64,000 nt of DNA. Source: Curvibacter lanceolatus ATCC 14669. GTDB lineage: Bacteria > Pseudomonadota > Gammaproteobacteria > Burkholderiales > Burkholderiaceae_C. Position numbers and translations under genes: made by a program. This document shows positions 39,815-47,431 of the stretch, piece by piece. Below the pieces are notes generated by a model. The model was not told where the DNA came from and ran no database searches. It worked only from the letters and a program-made list of their open reading frames with translations. How positions within the stretch are numbered: the stretch's first letter is position 1; the number at the start of each line of letters is the position of its first letter. The stretch covers positions 310,001 to 374,000 of the forward strand of contig NZ_KB906254.1 in assembly GCF_000381265.1 (NCBI RefSeq). The letters are read 5' to 3'.

Positions 39815-39849
39815 CCCCCTCTGGCCTTCGGGCTGGAGGGGGCTTTTTT
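39815..39849 (+). terminator. Final terminator of the late operon
   Basis: CCCCCTC...GAGGGGG stem with a GGCC-TTCG-GGCT type top, followed by six T (39844-39849). The strongest terminator of the series. Between here and 40053 no reliable gene was found; a 43-codon frame at 39881-40012 is uncertain. Confidence 0.85.
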
Positions 39850-40053
39850 CGTTTCTGCGCGGCAAGCCGACCTGCCGAAGATGGGCGGTGAAGTTCGTGG
39901 GGGTGCCCGTGAAGGTCAGTTCGGCTTCAACGACCTGATCATGGGGAAGATGGATCGTGCGTGGGATTGGGGTGTTGAAGAGCATTTCAGTCCTTTCGTT
40001 GATGAGGACTGAACGATCAGGCACGGTGAGCGCGTTACGTGCACCATGTGAAT

Positions 40054-40437
40054 TCATCCAGGATAGTCGTCATCCTCAGGACTGAACCCAGGCACCGCGT
40101 CCACCCTGACCCGGCCCAGCAACTCCAGTGCCACGGCCTCATCCCAGACGCACAGCCACGACTGCCGAAACTTCGAAGGCTTGCCGCGCGACACCCGCGA
40201 CACCAGCTCGGTCCCGGTGATGTGCATGGCCTCACCACGGATCTGGCAGACCTCGGCGTAATCCAGGCGCTGGATCAAGTCTTGGCCATCTGGCCCCAGC
40301 AGCCGAGCCTGCAGCCGTCGGCCTTCGGTGAGGGAGGGTGCCAGCAGCAGATCACCCCGGATGCCGACCCTCAACGTTGGGTCAGTGCCGGCGATCCGGT
40401 GGCCGTTGTGGCGGATGCGGTAGACAATGGTGTGCAC
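40054..40437 (-). CDS. SOS-linked phage-end protein (hypothetical)
   Basis: About 127 residues with a GTG at 40437; TTG at 40467 is an alternative. The sequence (VYRIRHNGHRIAGTDPTLRV, GIRGDLLLAPSLTEGRRLQA, LDYAEVCQIRGEAMHITGTE, KFRQSWLCVWD) belongs to a family seen at ends of Burkholderiales prophages, on the strand opposite to the late genes. A perfect LexA box overlaps its start region. This resembles the placement of tum in coliphage 186, a LexA-controlled anti-immunity gene. Function otherwise unknown. Confidence 0.6.
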   Translation of the reverse strand: MHTIVYRIRHNGHRIAGTDPTLRVGIRGDLLLAPSLTEGRRLQARLLGPDGQDLIQRLDYAEVCQIRGEAMHITGTELVSRVSRGKPSKFRQSWLCVWDEAVALELLGRVRVDAVPGFSPEDDDYPG

Positions 40438-40452
40438 TGTGCATTTATACAG
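40437..40452 (-). promoter_or_regulatory. LexA (SOS) box
   Basis: CTGT-N8-ACAG, read on the minus strand as CTGTATAAATGCACAG. It contains a TATAAA that could be the -10 element, so LexA would block RNA polymerase. It touches the GTG start at 40437. Confidence 0.7.
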
Positions 40453-40601
40453 CACACAAAGACGCAATTTGTGAGTTGAAACCCGCGTCGGTTCGGGGTA
40501 ACAGCAACGGGTTTATGCGGTTCTGAATACTGTGTTTCTGTACATAGAAACGACGCACCAAAACATGGTGAATACCGCGTGGTTGCTGGAAAGTTGCTCC
40601 C

Positions 40602-40640
40602 GCTTAGAAGGCTGTTGCTCTATCCAACTGAGCTACGGGC
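40602..40640 (-). pseudogene. Truncated tRNA-Arg (TCT), attR of prophage 1
   Basis: Minus-strand sequence has the 5' half of a tRNA-Arg: GCCCGTAGCTCAGTTGG, D arm and anticodon loop CTTCTAA followed by GC, then diverges (GGGAGC) where the expected TGT of the anticodon stem should be. The variable and T arms and the 3' acceptor strand are absent. So recombination took place at the anticodon loop, and the 3' half must be at the other prophage end outside the window. Confidence 0.65.
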
Positions 40641-40760
40641 AGTCTTGGGCGATCCGTTGGCATTGCTGGGGTAACGCCTGTTCGCCTGGGCCGACAGTGT
40701 TTGGCGGCCAGCCTCGGATGATACCGTTGGTTGGCGCTACCACTGCCATGGCTGTGAACT

Positions 40761-40784
40761 GAATTCGTGCCAGATTCCGTGCCA
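40761..40784. repeat. Tandem 12-bp repeat next to attR
   Basis: GAATTCGTGCCA (40761-40772) and GATTCCGTGCCA (40773-40784). It resembles integrase arm-site repeats and may be a remnant of an older insertion at the same tRNA. The remaining 40641-40866 shows no gene. Confidence 0.4.
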
Positions 40785-40866
40785 TTGTTGTTGTACACGT
40801 TCGTTGACGGCTGCAGGATGCCCCATTTCTGACAAATAATTCATTTTTCAGTGAATTTGAAATGCC

Positions 40867-41529
40867 ATGCTGGAGCGCTTGTCGAAGTTCTTGAAACCCG
40901 ATCATTCCGCTGCCTTGGGGGCTTGGGCCAAGCGTGAAAGCCTGGCTTTCGAGACCCTTCGCAACGAAGATAGGCTGGTTTGGACCGGACATCTGGATGG
41001 GATGGCCATGCGCATGGAGAGCATGCCGCCGCGACGCGACTACCTGAGCGGGCACGAATTGCGCCTGCGCATGAATCTGGATTTGCCGGACCGGCTGTCT
41101 CTGATGGTGATGAGTCGCTGGTTGAAGACCCGGCTGGAGCAGCAGGCCTACGAGGGGTATACCGACAAGGTTCGAACCACAGGCAATCTGAAGCTGCACG
41201 AAGAGAGCCGATGGCTGGCACTGTTCGGCGAACTGGGGTGGACCACGATGGCGCCGGACCTGTGGGCGCGCTACGCCGTGCTGGGGGAGAGGCGAGAAGA
41301 GGCTCAGGCCTGGCTGGAGGGGCCGTTGACGGCGGGCTTGCTGGCCTGGGAGGGGTCGGAGGCGGGCGCCATCCCTTTGGTCATGATGCTGACGCGCGGA
41401 AGCCTCTATCTGCGCACCCAGCATGACCGGTCCAAGGTGCAGGAGTTGACCCGCACCTTGGAGCTGGCCCGGCTGGCTTCCAACCGGGCTCAGGTGTTTG
41501 CCGGCTTCGGGCTCAGCAGCCTCGTGTGA
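40867..41529 (+). CDS. Hypothetical host protein
   Basis: 220 residues, first host gene after attR, convergent with the acyl-CoA dehydrogenase and overlapping its end by 17 bases. Soluble, helical, with [20 protein letters not shown] and [20 protein letters not shown]. No domain recognised; looks like a lineage-restricted betaproteobacterial protein. Confidence 0.6.
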   Translation: MLERLSKFLKPDHSAALGAWAKRESLAFETLRNEDRLVWTGHLDGMAMRMESMPPRRDYLSGHELRLRMNLDLPDRLSLMVMSRWLKTRLEQQAYEGYTDKVRTTGNLKLHEESRWLALFGELGWTTMAPDLWARYAVLGERREEAQAWLEGPLTAGLLAWEGSEAGAIPLVMMLTRGSLYLRTQHDRSKVQELTRTLELARLASNRAQVFAGFGLSSLV

Positions 41530-42787
41530 TCGGCATTTCGACTTCGACGGGGCGGGCGGCGTACTTGCCCAGTTCGAGCTTGGCGATGGCGTTGCGGTGC
41601 ACTTCGTCCGGACCGTCTGCGAAACGCAGGGTGCGGGCGCCGGCGTAGGCGTAGGCCAGCGGGAAGTCGCCGCACATGCCGCCGCCGCCATGCACCTGCA
41701 TGGCCCAGTCGATGACCTGGCAGGCCATGCTGGGGGCCACGACCTTGATCATGGCGATTTCGGTCTTGGCCACCTTGTTCCCGGCCACGTCCATCATCCA
41801 GGCGGCCTTGAGCGTGAGCAGGCGGGCCATGTCGATCTTGCAGCGGGCTTCGGCGATGCGCTCTTGTGTGACGGTCTGCTGTGCCACGGTCTTGCCGAAG
41901 GCGGTGCGGGACGAGGCACGGCGGCACATCAGCTCAAGCGCGCGCTCGGCCAGGCCGATCAGGCGCATGCAGTGGTGGATGCGTCCGGGGCCAAGGCGAC
42001 CTTGGGCGATTTCGAAGCCGCGGCCCTCGCCCAGCAGGATGTTGCCCACCGGGACACGCACGTTCTCGAAGGTCATCTCGACGTGGCCGTGCGGGGCATC
42101 GTCATAGCCGAACACCGTGAGCGGTCGCAGGATCTTGATGCCGGGCGCATCGGCGGGCACCACCACCATGCTTTGCTGCGAGTGGCGGGGGGCTTCCGGA
42201 TCGGTCTTGCCCATGGTGATGAAGACGGCGCAGCGGGGGTCGGCCGCGCCTGAAATCCACCACTTGCGGCCGTTGATGACGTATTCGTCGCCCTGGCGTT
42301 CGATGCGGGTTTCGATGTTGGTGGCGTCGCTGGAGGCCACATCGGGTTCGGTCATGGCGAAGGCAGAGCGGATCTTGCCTTCGAGCAGGGGTTTGAGCCA
42401 ACGTTCACGGATCTCGGACGAGCCGTAACGGGCGATGGTTTCCATGTTGCCGGTGTCGGGGGCTGAGCAGTTGAACACTTCGCTGGCCCAGGGCACTGCG
42501 CCCATGATCTCGGCCAGTGGGGCGTATTCCTGGTTGGTCAGGCCCGCACCCTTGTAGCCCGAGGCCTCGGCGGTGTCGACCGGCAGGAACAGGTTCCACA
42601 GGCCGGCCGCCTGCGCCTTGGGCTTGAGGTCCTCGATGGTCTTCAAGGCCGACCAGCGTTTGCCGGCGGCCGTGTTGGCCTCGAGTTCGGCGTGGTAGGC
42701 GCCCTCGGACGGGTAAATGTACTCGGCCATGAACTGCTTCAGCCGTGCCTGGAGTTCCTTGGTTTTCGGTGAATAGTCAAAGTCCAT
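41513..42787 (-). CDS. Acyl-CoA dehydrogenase (ACAD10/11 type)
   Basis: 424 residues. [20 protein letters not shown] and [11 protein letters not shown] are FAD/substrate-binding motifs; [20 protein letters not shown] and [20 protein letters not shown], then [15 protein letters not shown], complete the C-terminal domain. The tight pairing with an APH-type kinase gene upstream matches the ACAD10/11 system, in which 4-hydroxyacyl-CoAs are phosphorylated and then dehydrated/dehydrogenated. FAD-dependent, cytoplasmic. Confidence 0.88.
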   Translation of the reverse strand: MDFDYSPKTKELQARLKQFMAEYIYPSEGAYHAELEANTAAGKRWSALKTIEDLKPKAQAAGLWNLFLPVDTAEASGYKGAGLTNQEYAPLAEIMGAVPWASEVFNCSAPDTGNMETIARYGSSEIRERWLKPLLEGKIRSAFAMTEPDVASSDATNIETRIERQGDEYVINGRKWWISGAADPRCAVFITMGKTDPEAPRHSQQSMVVVPADAPGIKILRPLTVFGYDDAPHGHVEMTFENVRVPVGNILLGEGRGFEIAQGRLGPGRIHHCMRLIGLAERALELMCRRASSRTAFGKTVAQQTVTQERIAEARCKIDMARLLTLKAAWMMDVAGNKVAKTEIAMIKVVAPSMACQVIDWAMQVHGGGGMCGDFPLAYAYAGARTLRFADGPDEVHRNAIAKLELGKYAARPVEVEMPITRGC

Positions 42788-42876
42788 GTGCTTCTCCTGT
42801 TGGATTGATTGGCGCTGTGCCGGTGGCTTCTTGTGGAAAGAACGAAAGATTGAGGTGACGCTGTCTGTTGCGCGGG

Positions 42877-43968
42877 TCAGCCGCCTGCGCGCTGGGCAAA
42901 CTGCCAGGCCATCTGGGCCAGGGGGCGTGCACCGGCCGCCGAGCTGACGGCCTGCGCGCTGGAGGCCGTGCCGGTCTCCACGCGTTTGGCAATGCCTTGC
43001 AGAATCGCGGCGAGGCGAAACAGGTTGTAGGCCAGGTAGAAGTTCCAGTCGGCCTTGAGGGCCTCGGGGGTGGTGAGGCCGGTCCGCTCGCAGTACAGGC
43101 GGATGTATTCGTCTTCTGTGGGAATGCCCAGGCTTTGAACGTCCAGCCCGCCAATGCCACGGAAAGAGCCGGGCGGGATGTGCCAGGCCATGCAGTGGTA
43201 GCTGAAGTCGGCCAAAGGATGGCCCAGGGTGGAGAGCTCCCAGTCGAGCACGGCCAAGACCCGTGGTTCGGTGGGGTGGAACATCAGGTTGTCGAGCCGG
43301 TAGTCGCCATGCACGATGGAGACCATGTTCTCGTCACGCGCCGCAGCCGGGATGTTGGCAGGCAGCCAGGCCATCAACTGGTCCATCTCGGGGATGGGCT
43401 GGGTGATGGAGGCCACGTACTGCTTGCTCCAGCGGCCGATCTGGCGCTCGAAATAGTTGCCCGGCTTGCCGTAGGCGGCCAGGCCGCGGTCAGCAAACTT
43501 GACGGTGTGCAGGGCCGAGATCACACGGTTCATCTCGAGGTAGATCTCGCGGCGCTGTTCGGGCGTCATGCCCGGCAAGGACTGGTCCCACATCACGCGC
43601 CCATCCACAAACTCCATGACGTAGAAGGCGCGGCCGATGATGGATTCGTCTTCGCACAGGCAGTGCATCTGGGCCACCGGCACGTCAGTGCCTGCGAGAC
43701 CGGTCATGACGGCGAACTCGCGTTCGATGGCATGGGCCGAGGGCAACAGCTTGGCCACGGGGCCGGGCTTGGCGCGCATCACATAGGAGCGCTTCGGCGT
43801 GAGCAGCTTGTAGGTGGGGTTGGACTGGCCGCCCTTGAACATCTCGACGCTCAGCGGGCCCTCGAACCCGGGCAGGTGCTGGCTCAACCACTGCGACAGG
43901 GCCGCGGTGTCGATGGCGTGCTGGTCTGTCACGGGGCGCGTGCCAACAAAGTGTTCGTAGTTGCTCAT
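42877..43968 (-). CDS. APH-family phosphotransferase (ACAD10/11 kinase-like)
   Basis: 363 residues. [11 protein letters not shown] is the glycine-rich loop, VMRAKP carries the ATP-contact Lys, [13 protein letters not shown] is the catalytic loop with its Asp, and [15 protein letters not shown] the metal-binding motif. This is the kinase of the ACAD10/11 family that phosphorylates 4-hydroxyacyl-CoA. Located 89 bp upstream of the dehydrogenase, same strand, probable operon. Confidence 0.85.
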   Translation of the reverse strand: MSNYEHFVGTRPVTDQHAIDTAALSQWLSQHLPGFEGPLSVEMFKGGQSNPTYKLLTPKRSYVMRAKPGPVAKLLPSAHAIEREFAVMTGLAGTDVPVAQMHCLCEDESIIGRAFYVMEFVDGRVMWDQSLPGMTPEQRREIYLEMNRVISALHTVKFADRGLAAYGKPGNYFERQIGRWSKQYVASITQPIPEMDQLMAWLPANIPAAARDENMVSIVHGDYRLDNLMFHPTEPRVLAVLDWELSTLGHPLADFSYHCMAWHIPPGSFRGIGGLDVQSLGIPTEDEYIRLYCERTGLTTPEALKADWNFYLAYNLFRLAAILQGIAKRVETGTASSAQAVSSAAGARPLAQMAWQFAQRAGG

Positions 43969-44013
43969 GGGCGGGTGTTTGTCTCTTTGGGTTTCAGGGG
44001 CAGGGCGGCTGGA

Positions 44014-44733
44014 TCAGAGGTCGCTGTCGGCGATGCGCATCAGCGCATCGCGGTCACGCACGATCAGGCCTCCCGGTTCGATGCGGATCGCGTCTTCGCG
44101 CTCCATGGCTTTCAGTTCCTGGTTGACGCGCTGACGCGAGGCCCCCAGCAACTGGGCCAGTTCTTCTTGTGCCAGGTGCAGGCTGATGCGCATTTCGCGA
44201 CCATCCGACAGGCTGGGCACGCCGTAGCTGCGCACCAAGTGCACCAATTGCTTGGCCAGGCGCGCACGCAGGGGCAGTGTGTTGAGGTCTTCCACCAGCC
44301 CGAACAGCTGCCGTATGCGCCGCGCATGCAGTCGCAGCATGGCTTCGTACAGTTCCACGTGCATGGCCAGGATCTTCTTGAAGTCGGCCTTGGCCACGCA
44401 AAGGATGGTGGTGTCGCCATGCGCATAGGCATCGTGCGTGCGCCGGTCCCCATCGAAGATGGCCACGTCGCCAAACCAGATTCCGGGCTCGACGTAGGTC
44501 AGCGTGATCTGCTTGCCCGAGATCGAGGTGGAACTCACCCGCACGGCACCCTTGGCACAGGCGATCCACTCTTCCGGTGGGTCGCCCCGTGCTGCAATCA
44601 GCTCGCCGTCGCGGTATCGCTTCACGTATGCGCATCGGAGTATGTCGTGCCGGAGTGAGGGTGAAAGGGATGAGAACCAGCGACCTGAGTTGATCGCTTC
44701 ACGTTCTTCGATATTAAGAATCGGGTCGTCCAT
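44014..44733 (-). CDS. Crp/Fnr-family transcription regulator
   Basis: 239 residues. Cyclic-nucleotide-binding-type beta-barrel (residues ~30-140; ELIAARGDPPEEW, VEPGIWFGDVAIFDGDRRTH) and a C-terminal winged helix (EELAQLLGASRQRVNQELKA). No N-terminal cysteine cluster, so not an Fnr oxygen sensor. Immediately upstream of the kinase/dehydrogenase pair (46 bp), so it may control that operon in response to a small ligand. Confidence 0.85.
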   Translation of the reverse strand: MDDPILNIEEREAINSGRWFSSLSPSLRHDILRCAYVKRYRDGELIAARGDPPEEWIACAKGAVRVSSTSISGKQITLTYVEPGIWFGDVAIFDGDRRTHDAYAHGDTTILCVAKADFKKILAMHVELYEAMLRLHARRIRQLFGLVEDLNTLPLRARLAKQLVHLVRSYGVPSLSDGREMRISLHLAQEELAQLLGASRQRVNQELKAMEREDAIRIEPGGLIVRDRDALMRIADSDL

Positions 44734-45034
44734 GGCCTGTCTTTTGCGTGACTGAAAACAGGCTCATTGTCGCGTCTGGGACCGGCGCGATCCCACAGGG
44801 TTGTCACCTGCGTGTCTGGTCGGATCGCACGCTTTGGAGGCGGGCGAAGGCCACATCCGATGGCGGTGATGGGGGACGGAGTTTGCCGGCGCGCACCCCT
44901 TGCTCAGTCATTGGCAACTGGGGCGAAGTGGGGCCGGCAGCAGGCTCTGCGTCAGGCTGCCTGCCCGATGCGCGATCACCCTCGGTGCAGTGGGTGGCGC
45001 GAGGCCTGGCTCTGCGTGATCGGTGAGGGCGCGA
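44734..45034. other. Intergenic region, no feature seen
   Basis: About 300 bp without a credible gene. It must contain the promoter for the minus-strand Crp/Fnr gene near 44740-44800, though no strong consensus stands out. Confidence 0.4.
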
Positions 45035-45811
45035 TCAGTAGCGCGGCGTGGTCTTGTTCAGAAAGGCATCGATGCCGATACCTGCATTGATGTGGTGCAG
45101 ATTGCGCACAAAGTGGTCTCGTTCAGCCTCGAGATGGTGGGTCAACGTGTGCTCACCGGCCTCGTTGATCAGGTCCTTGATGCTGGCCAGTGCGTTGGGT
45201 GCGCGCGCGTTGAGGCGTTCGGCCCATTGCAGGGCATCTTGGAGGGCTTGGCCGGGTTCGCTGACATGGTTCACCAGGCCATGCTGCTGCAGTGCGCTGG
45301 CCGAGATGCGGTTGCCGAACATCAGCAGCTCCGTGACGAGTTGTCGTGGCAAGGCCCGCGCCAAGCTCCAGCTGCCGCCACCGTCTGGCGAGAGGGCGAT
45401 GCTGCTGTAGGCCATGACGAACTGGGCGTCGCGTGCGGCCAGCACGAAATCGCAGGCCAGCGCCAGTGAAAAGCCGGCGCCCGCGGCGGCCCCTTCGACG
45501 GCCGCCAGCACCGGCTTGGGGAACAGTCGGATGGCCTCGATCCAAGTGTGCAGCCCTTCGATGCTTTCGGCCTGCACGGCTGGCGGCTGTTGTCGGTTGG
45601 CCTGCAGCCGCTGCAGGTTGCCGCCGGCACAGAACCAGGGGCCCGCCCCCGTGATGACCACCGAACGCACATCCGGGCTGCGTTCAGCCCCATTGAGGGC
45701 TTCGACACCGGCCACATAGATCTCGGGACCGAGTGCATTGCGGAACTCGGGGTTGTGCAGGGTCAGGATCAGGGTCTGTCCCTGGCTGGTGCTTTGCAGT
45801 TCGGCGGGCAT
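45035..45811 (-). CDS. Enoyl-CoA hydratase/isomerase
   Basis: 258 residues, crotonase fold. CAGGNLQRL forms the first oxyanion-hole strand, VEGAAAGAGFSLALACDFVL the second, and MAYSSIALSPDGGGSWSLAR provides the usual catalytic region with Asp in place of one Glu. It hydrates or isomerises enoyl-CoA. 29 bp downstream of the 3-hydroxyacyl-CoA dehydrogenase on the same strand; probably co-transcribed. Confidence 0.88.
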   Translation of the reverse strand: MPAELQSTSQGQTLILTLHNPEFRNALGPEIYVAGVEALNGAERSPDVRSVVITGAGPWFCAGGNLQRLQANRQQPPAVQAESIEGLHTWIEAIRLFPKPVLAAVEGAAAGAGFSLALACDFVLAARDAQFVMAYSSIALSPDGGGSWSLARALPRQLVTELLMFGNRISASALQQHGLVNHVSEPGQALQDALQWAERLNARAPNALASIKDLINEAGEHTLTHHLEAERDHFVRNLHHINAGIGIDAFLNKTTPRY

Positions 45812-45840
45812 GGTTCGGTGGTGTGCTGATGAGCGTAGGC

Positions 45841-47361
45841 TCAGGACTCGACGTGGCTCAGGCTCAGGCCGATGGCACCGCGGCGGCGCAGCCAGGGGCT
45901 GGGGCGGTAGCGCTGGTCGCCGTACACGGTCTGCATGTTGAACAGCACCTCCAGCACGTTGGTGGGGCCGTAACGGTCTCCCATGGCGAGCGGGCCCATG
46001 GGGTAGCCCAGACCCAGGGTGACTGCCAGTTCCAGGTCACGTGGGCTGCAGATGCCTTGCTGGCAGATGTCGGTGGCGATGTTGATGATGGTGGCCACCA
46101 CCCGCTGGGTGACGAAGCCGCCGCTGTCGCGGATCACGCTCACGGCCTTGCCGTCCCGGGCAAACAGCGCATGCGCGGCGTCGCGCATGTCGGCGCGGGT
46201 GGCCGGGTTGGTGGCCAGCACACGCCGCTTGGTGCTGGCGTCGTCAACCAGCATGTCGATGCCCACGGTGCGGCTGGGGTCCAGCCGTTCGACCACGGCC
46301 ACCGTGGTCACGTCGAAGCCCAGTGGCGCCACCAGGGTGAGCGCTTGCGGTGATGGTGAGGCGCCGGTTTCGATGGTCGCACCCAGGTCCTTCAGCAGTT
46401 GGTACAGCTCAGCCCGCCGTGCGGCACGGCTGGAAACCCACACGGGTGGCATCTCGTGAACCTGGGGCACCGGGGGCTCGGGTGGCCATTGGGCTTGCTG
46501 GCCCTCATAGCGGTAGAAGCCCTGACCGGTTTTGCGGCCCAGCATGCCGCCAGCCAAACGCTGTGCGGTGATGACGCTGGGTCGATAGCGGGCCTCTTCG
46601 TAGTACTGCTTGTAGATCGACTCCATCACCGGGTGCGACACGTCCAGTGCGGTCAGGTCCAGCAACTCGAACGGGCCCAGCTTGAAGCCCACCTGGTCTT
46701 TCAGGATGCGGTCGATGGTGGCGAAGTCGGCCACGCCCTCCGACACGATGCGCAAGGCTTCGGTACCGTAGCCGCGGCCGGCGTGGTTGACGATGAAGCC
46801 GGGGGTGTCTTGAGCGGCCACCGGCGTGTGGCCCATCTGCCGGGCGTAGTCGCTGAGTGCCGAGCAGATTTGCGGTGTGGTGGCCAGGCCGGCAATGACC
46901 TCCACCACCTTCATCAACGGAACCGGGTTGAAGAAATGGTAGCCGGCCACCCGGCCTGGGTGGGTGCAGGCGGCGGCAATGGCTGTGATCGAGAGAGACG
47001 AGGTGTTGCTGGCCAACACGCATTCGGCGTCGACCACGGCCTCCAAATCGCGCAACAGGGCGCGTTTGGCTTCGAGGCTTTCGACAATGGCTTCGATGAC
47101 CAGTTGGCAACTGGCCAATTCAGTCAGGCTTTCTGCAACATGCAGCTGGCTTTGATATTGCTGCAACTGCTCCGGGCTGATTCGACCCTTGTCTGCCAAT
47201 TTTTGCCACTGATTGCCAATTTCTTCACGCGCCGATTGGGCTGCGCCGTGCTTGGCATCGAACAAATACACTTGACTGCCGGCCTGAGCAGCCATCTGTG
47301 CAATGCCTCGCCCCATGGCGCCACTGCCCACGATTGCAACGCTTTGGTAAATAATTTTCAT
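45841..47361 (-). CDS. 3-hydroxyacyl-CoA dehydrogenase (PaaH/two-domain type)
   Basis: 506 residues from ATG 47361. SVAIVGSGAMGRGIAQMAAQ is the NAD-binding Rossmann motif; LASNTSSLSI and GYHFFNPVPLMKVVEVI are the catalytic region; the C-terminal domain is duplicated (QDTPGFIVNHAGRGYGTEAL and RDSGGFVTQRVVATIINIAT), as in PaaH-like enzymes. It oxidises L-3-hydroxyacyl-CoA with NAD+. The longer frame to 47520 runs into the divergent promoter region and is not preferred. Confidence 0.88.
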   Translation of the reverse strand: MKIIYQSVAIVGSGAMGRGIAQMAAQAGSQVYLFDAKHGAAQSAREEIGNQWQKLADKGRISPEQLQQYQSQLHVAESLTELASCQLVIEAIVESLEAKRALLRDLEAVVDAECVLASNTSSLSITAIAAACTHPGRVAGYHFFNPVPLMKVVEVIAGLATTPQICSALSDYARQMGHTPVAAQDTPGFIVNHAGRGYGTEALRIVSEGVADFATIDRILKDQVGFKLGPFELLDLTALDVSHPVMESIYKQYYEEARYRPSVITAQRLAGGMLGRKTGQGFYRYEGQQAQWPPEPPVPQVHEMPPVWVSSRAARRAELYQLLKDLGATIETGASPSPQALTLVAPLGFDVTTVAVVERLDPSRTVGIDMLVDDASTKRRVLATNPATRADMRDAAHALFARDGKAVSVIRDSGGFVTQRVVATIINIATDICQQGICSPRDLELAVTLGLGYPMGPLAMGDRYGPTNVLEVLFNMQTVYGDQRYRPSPWLRRRGAIGLSLSHVES

Positions 47362-47431
47362 GATTGAATTATCCCTTGCTTGGGGATTGGAAGCCTTGTG
47401 CCAGAATCTGCGATAAAGCAAACACGAAATT

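Noticed and set aside
39881-40012. A 43-codon plus-strand frame after the last late terminator
   Set aside because: No ribosome site, no family, and it is beyond the final strong terminator; too weak to call.
42868-44658. A 596-codon plus-strand frame
   Set aside because: It is antisense to the APH kinase and the Crp/Fnr gene, both with complete motifs.
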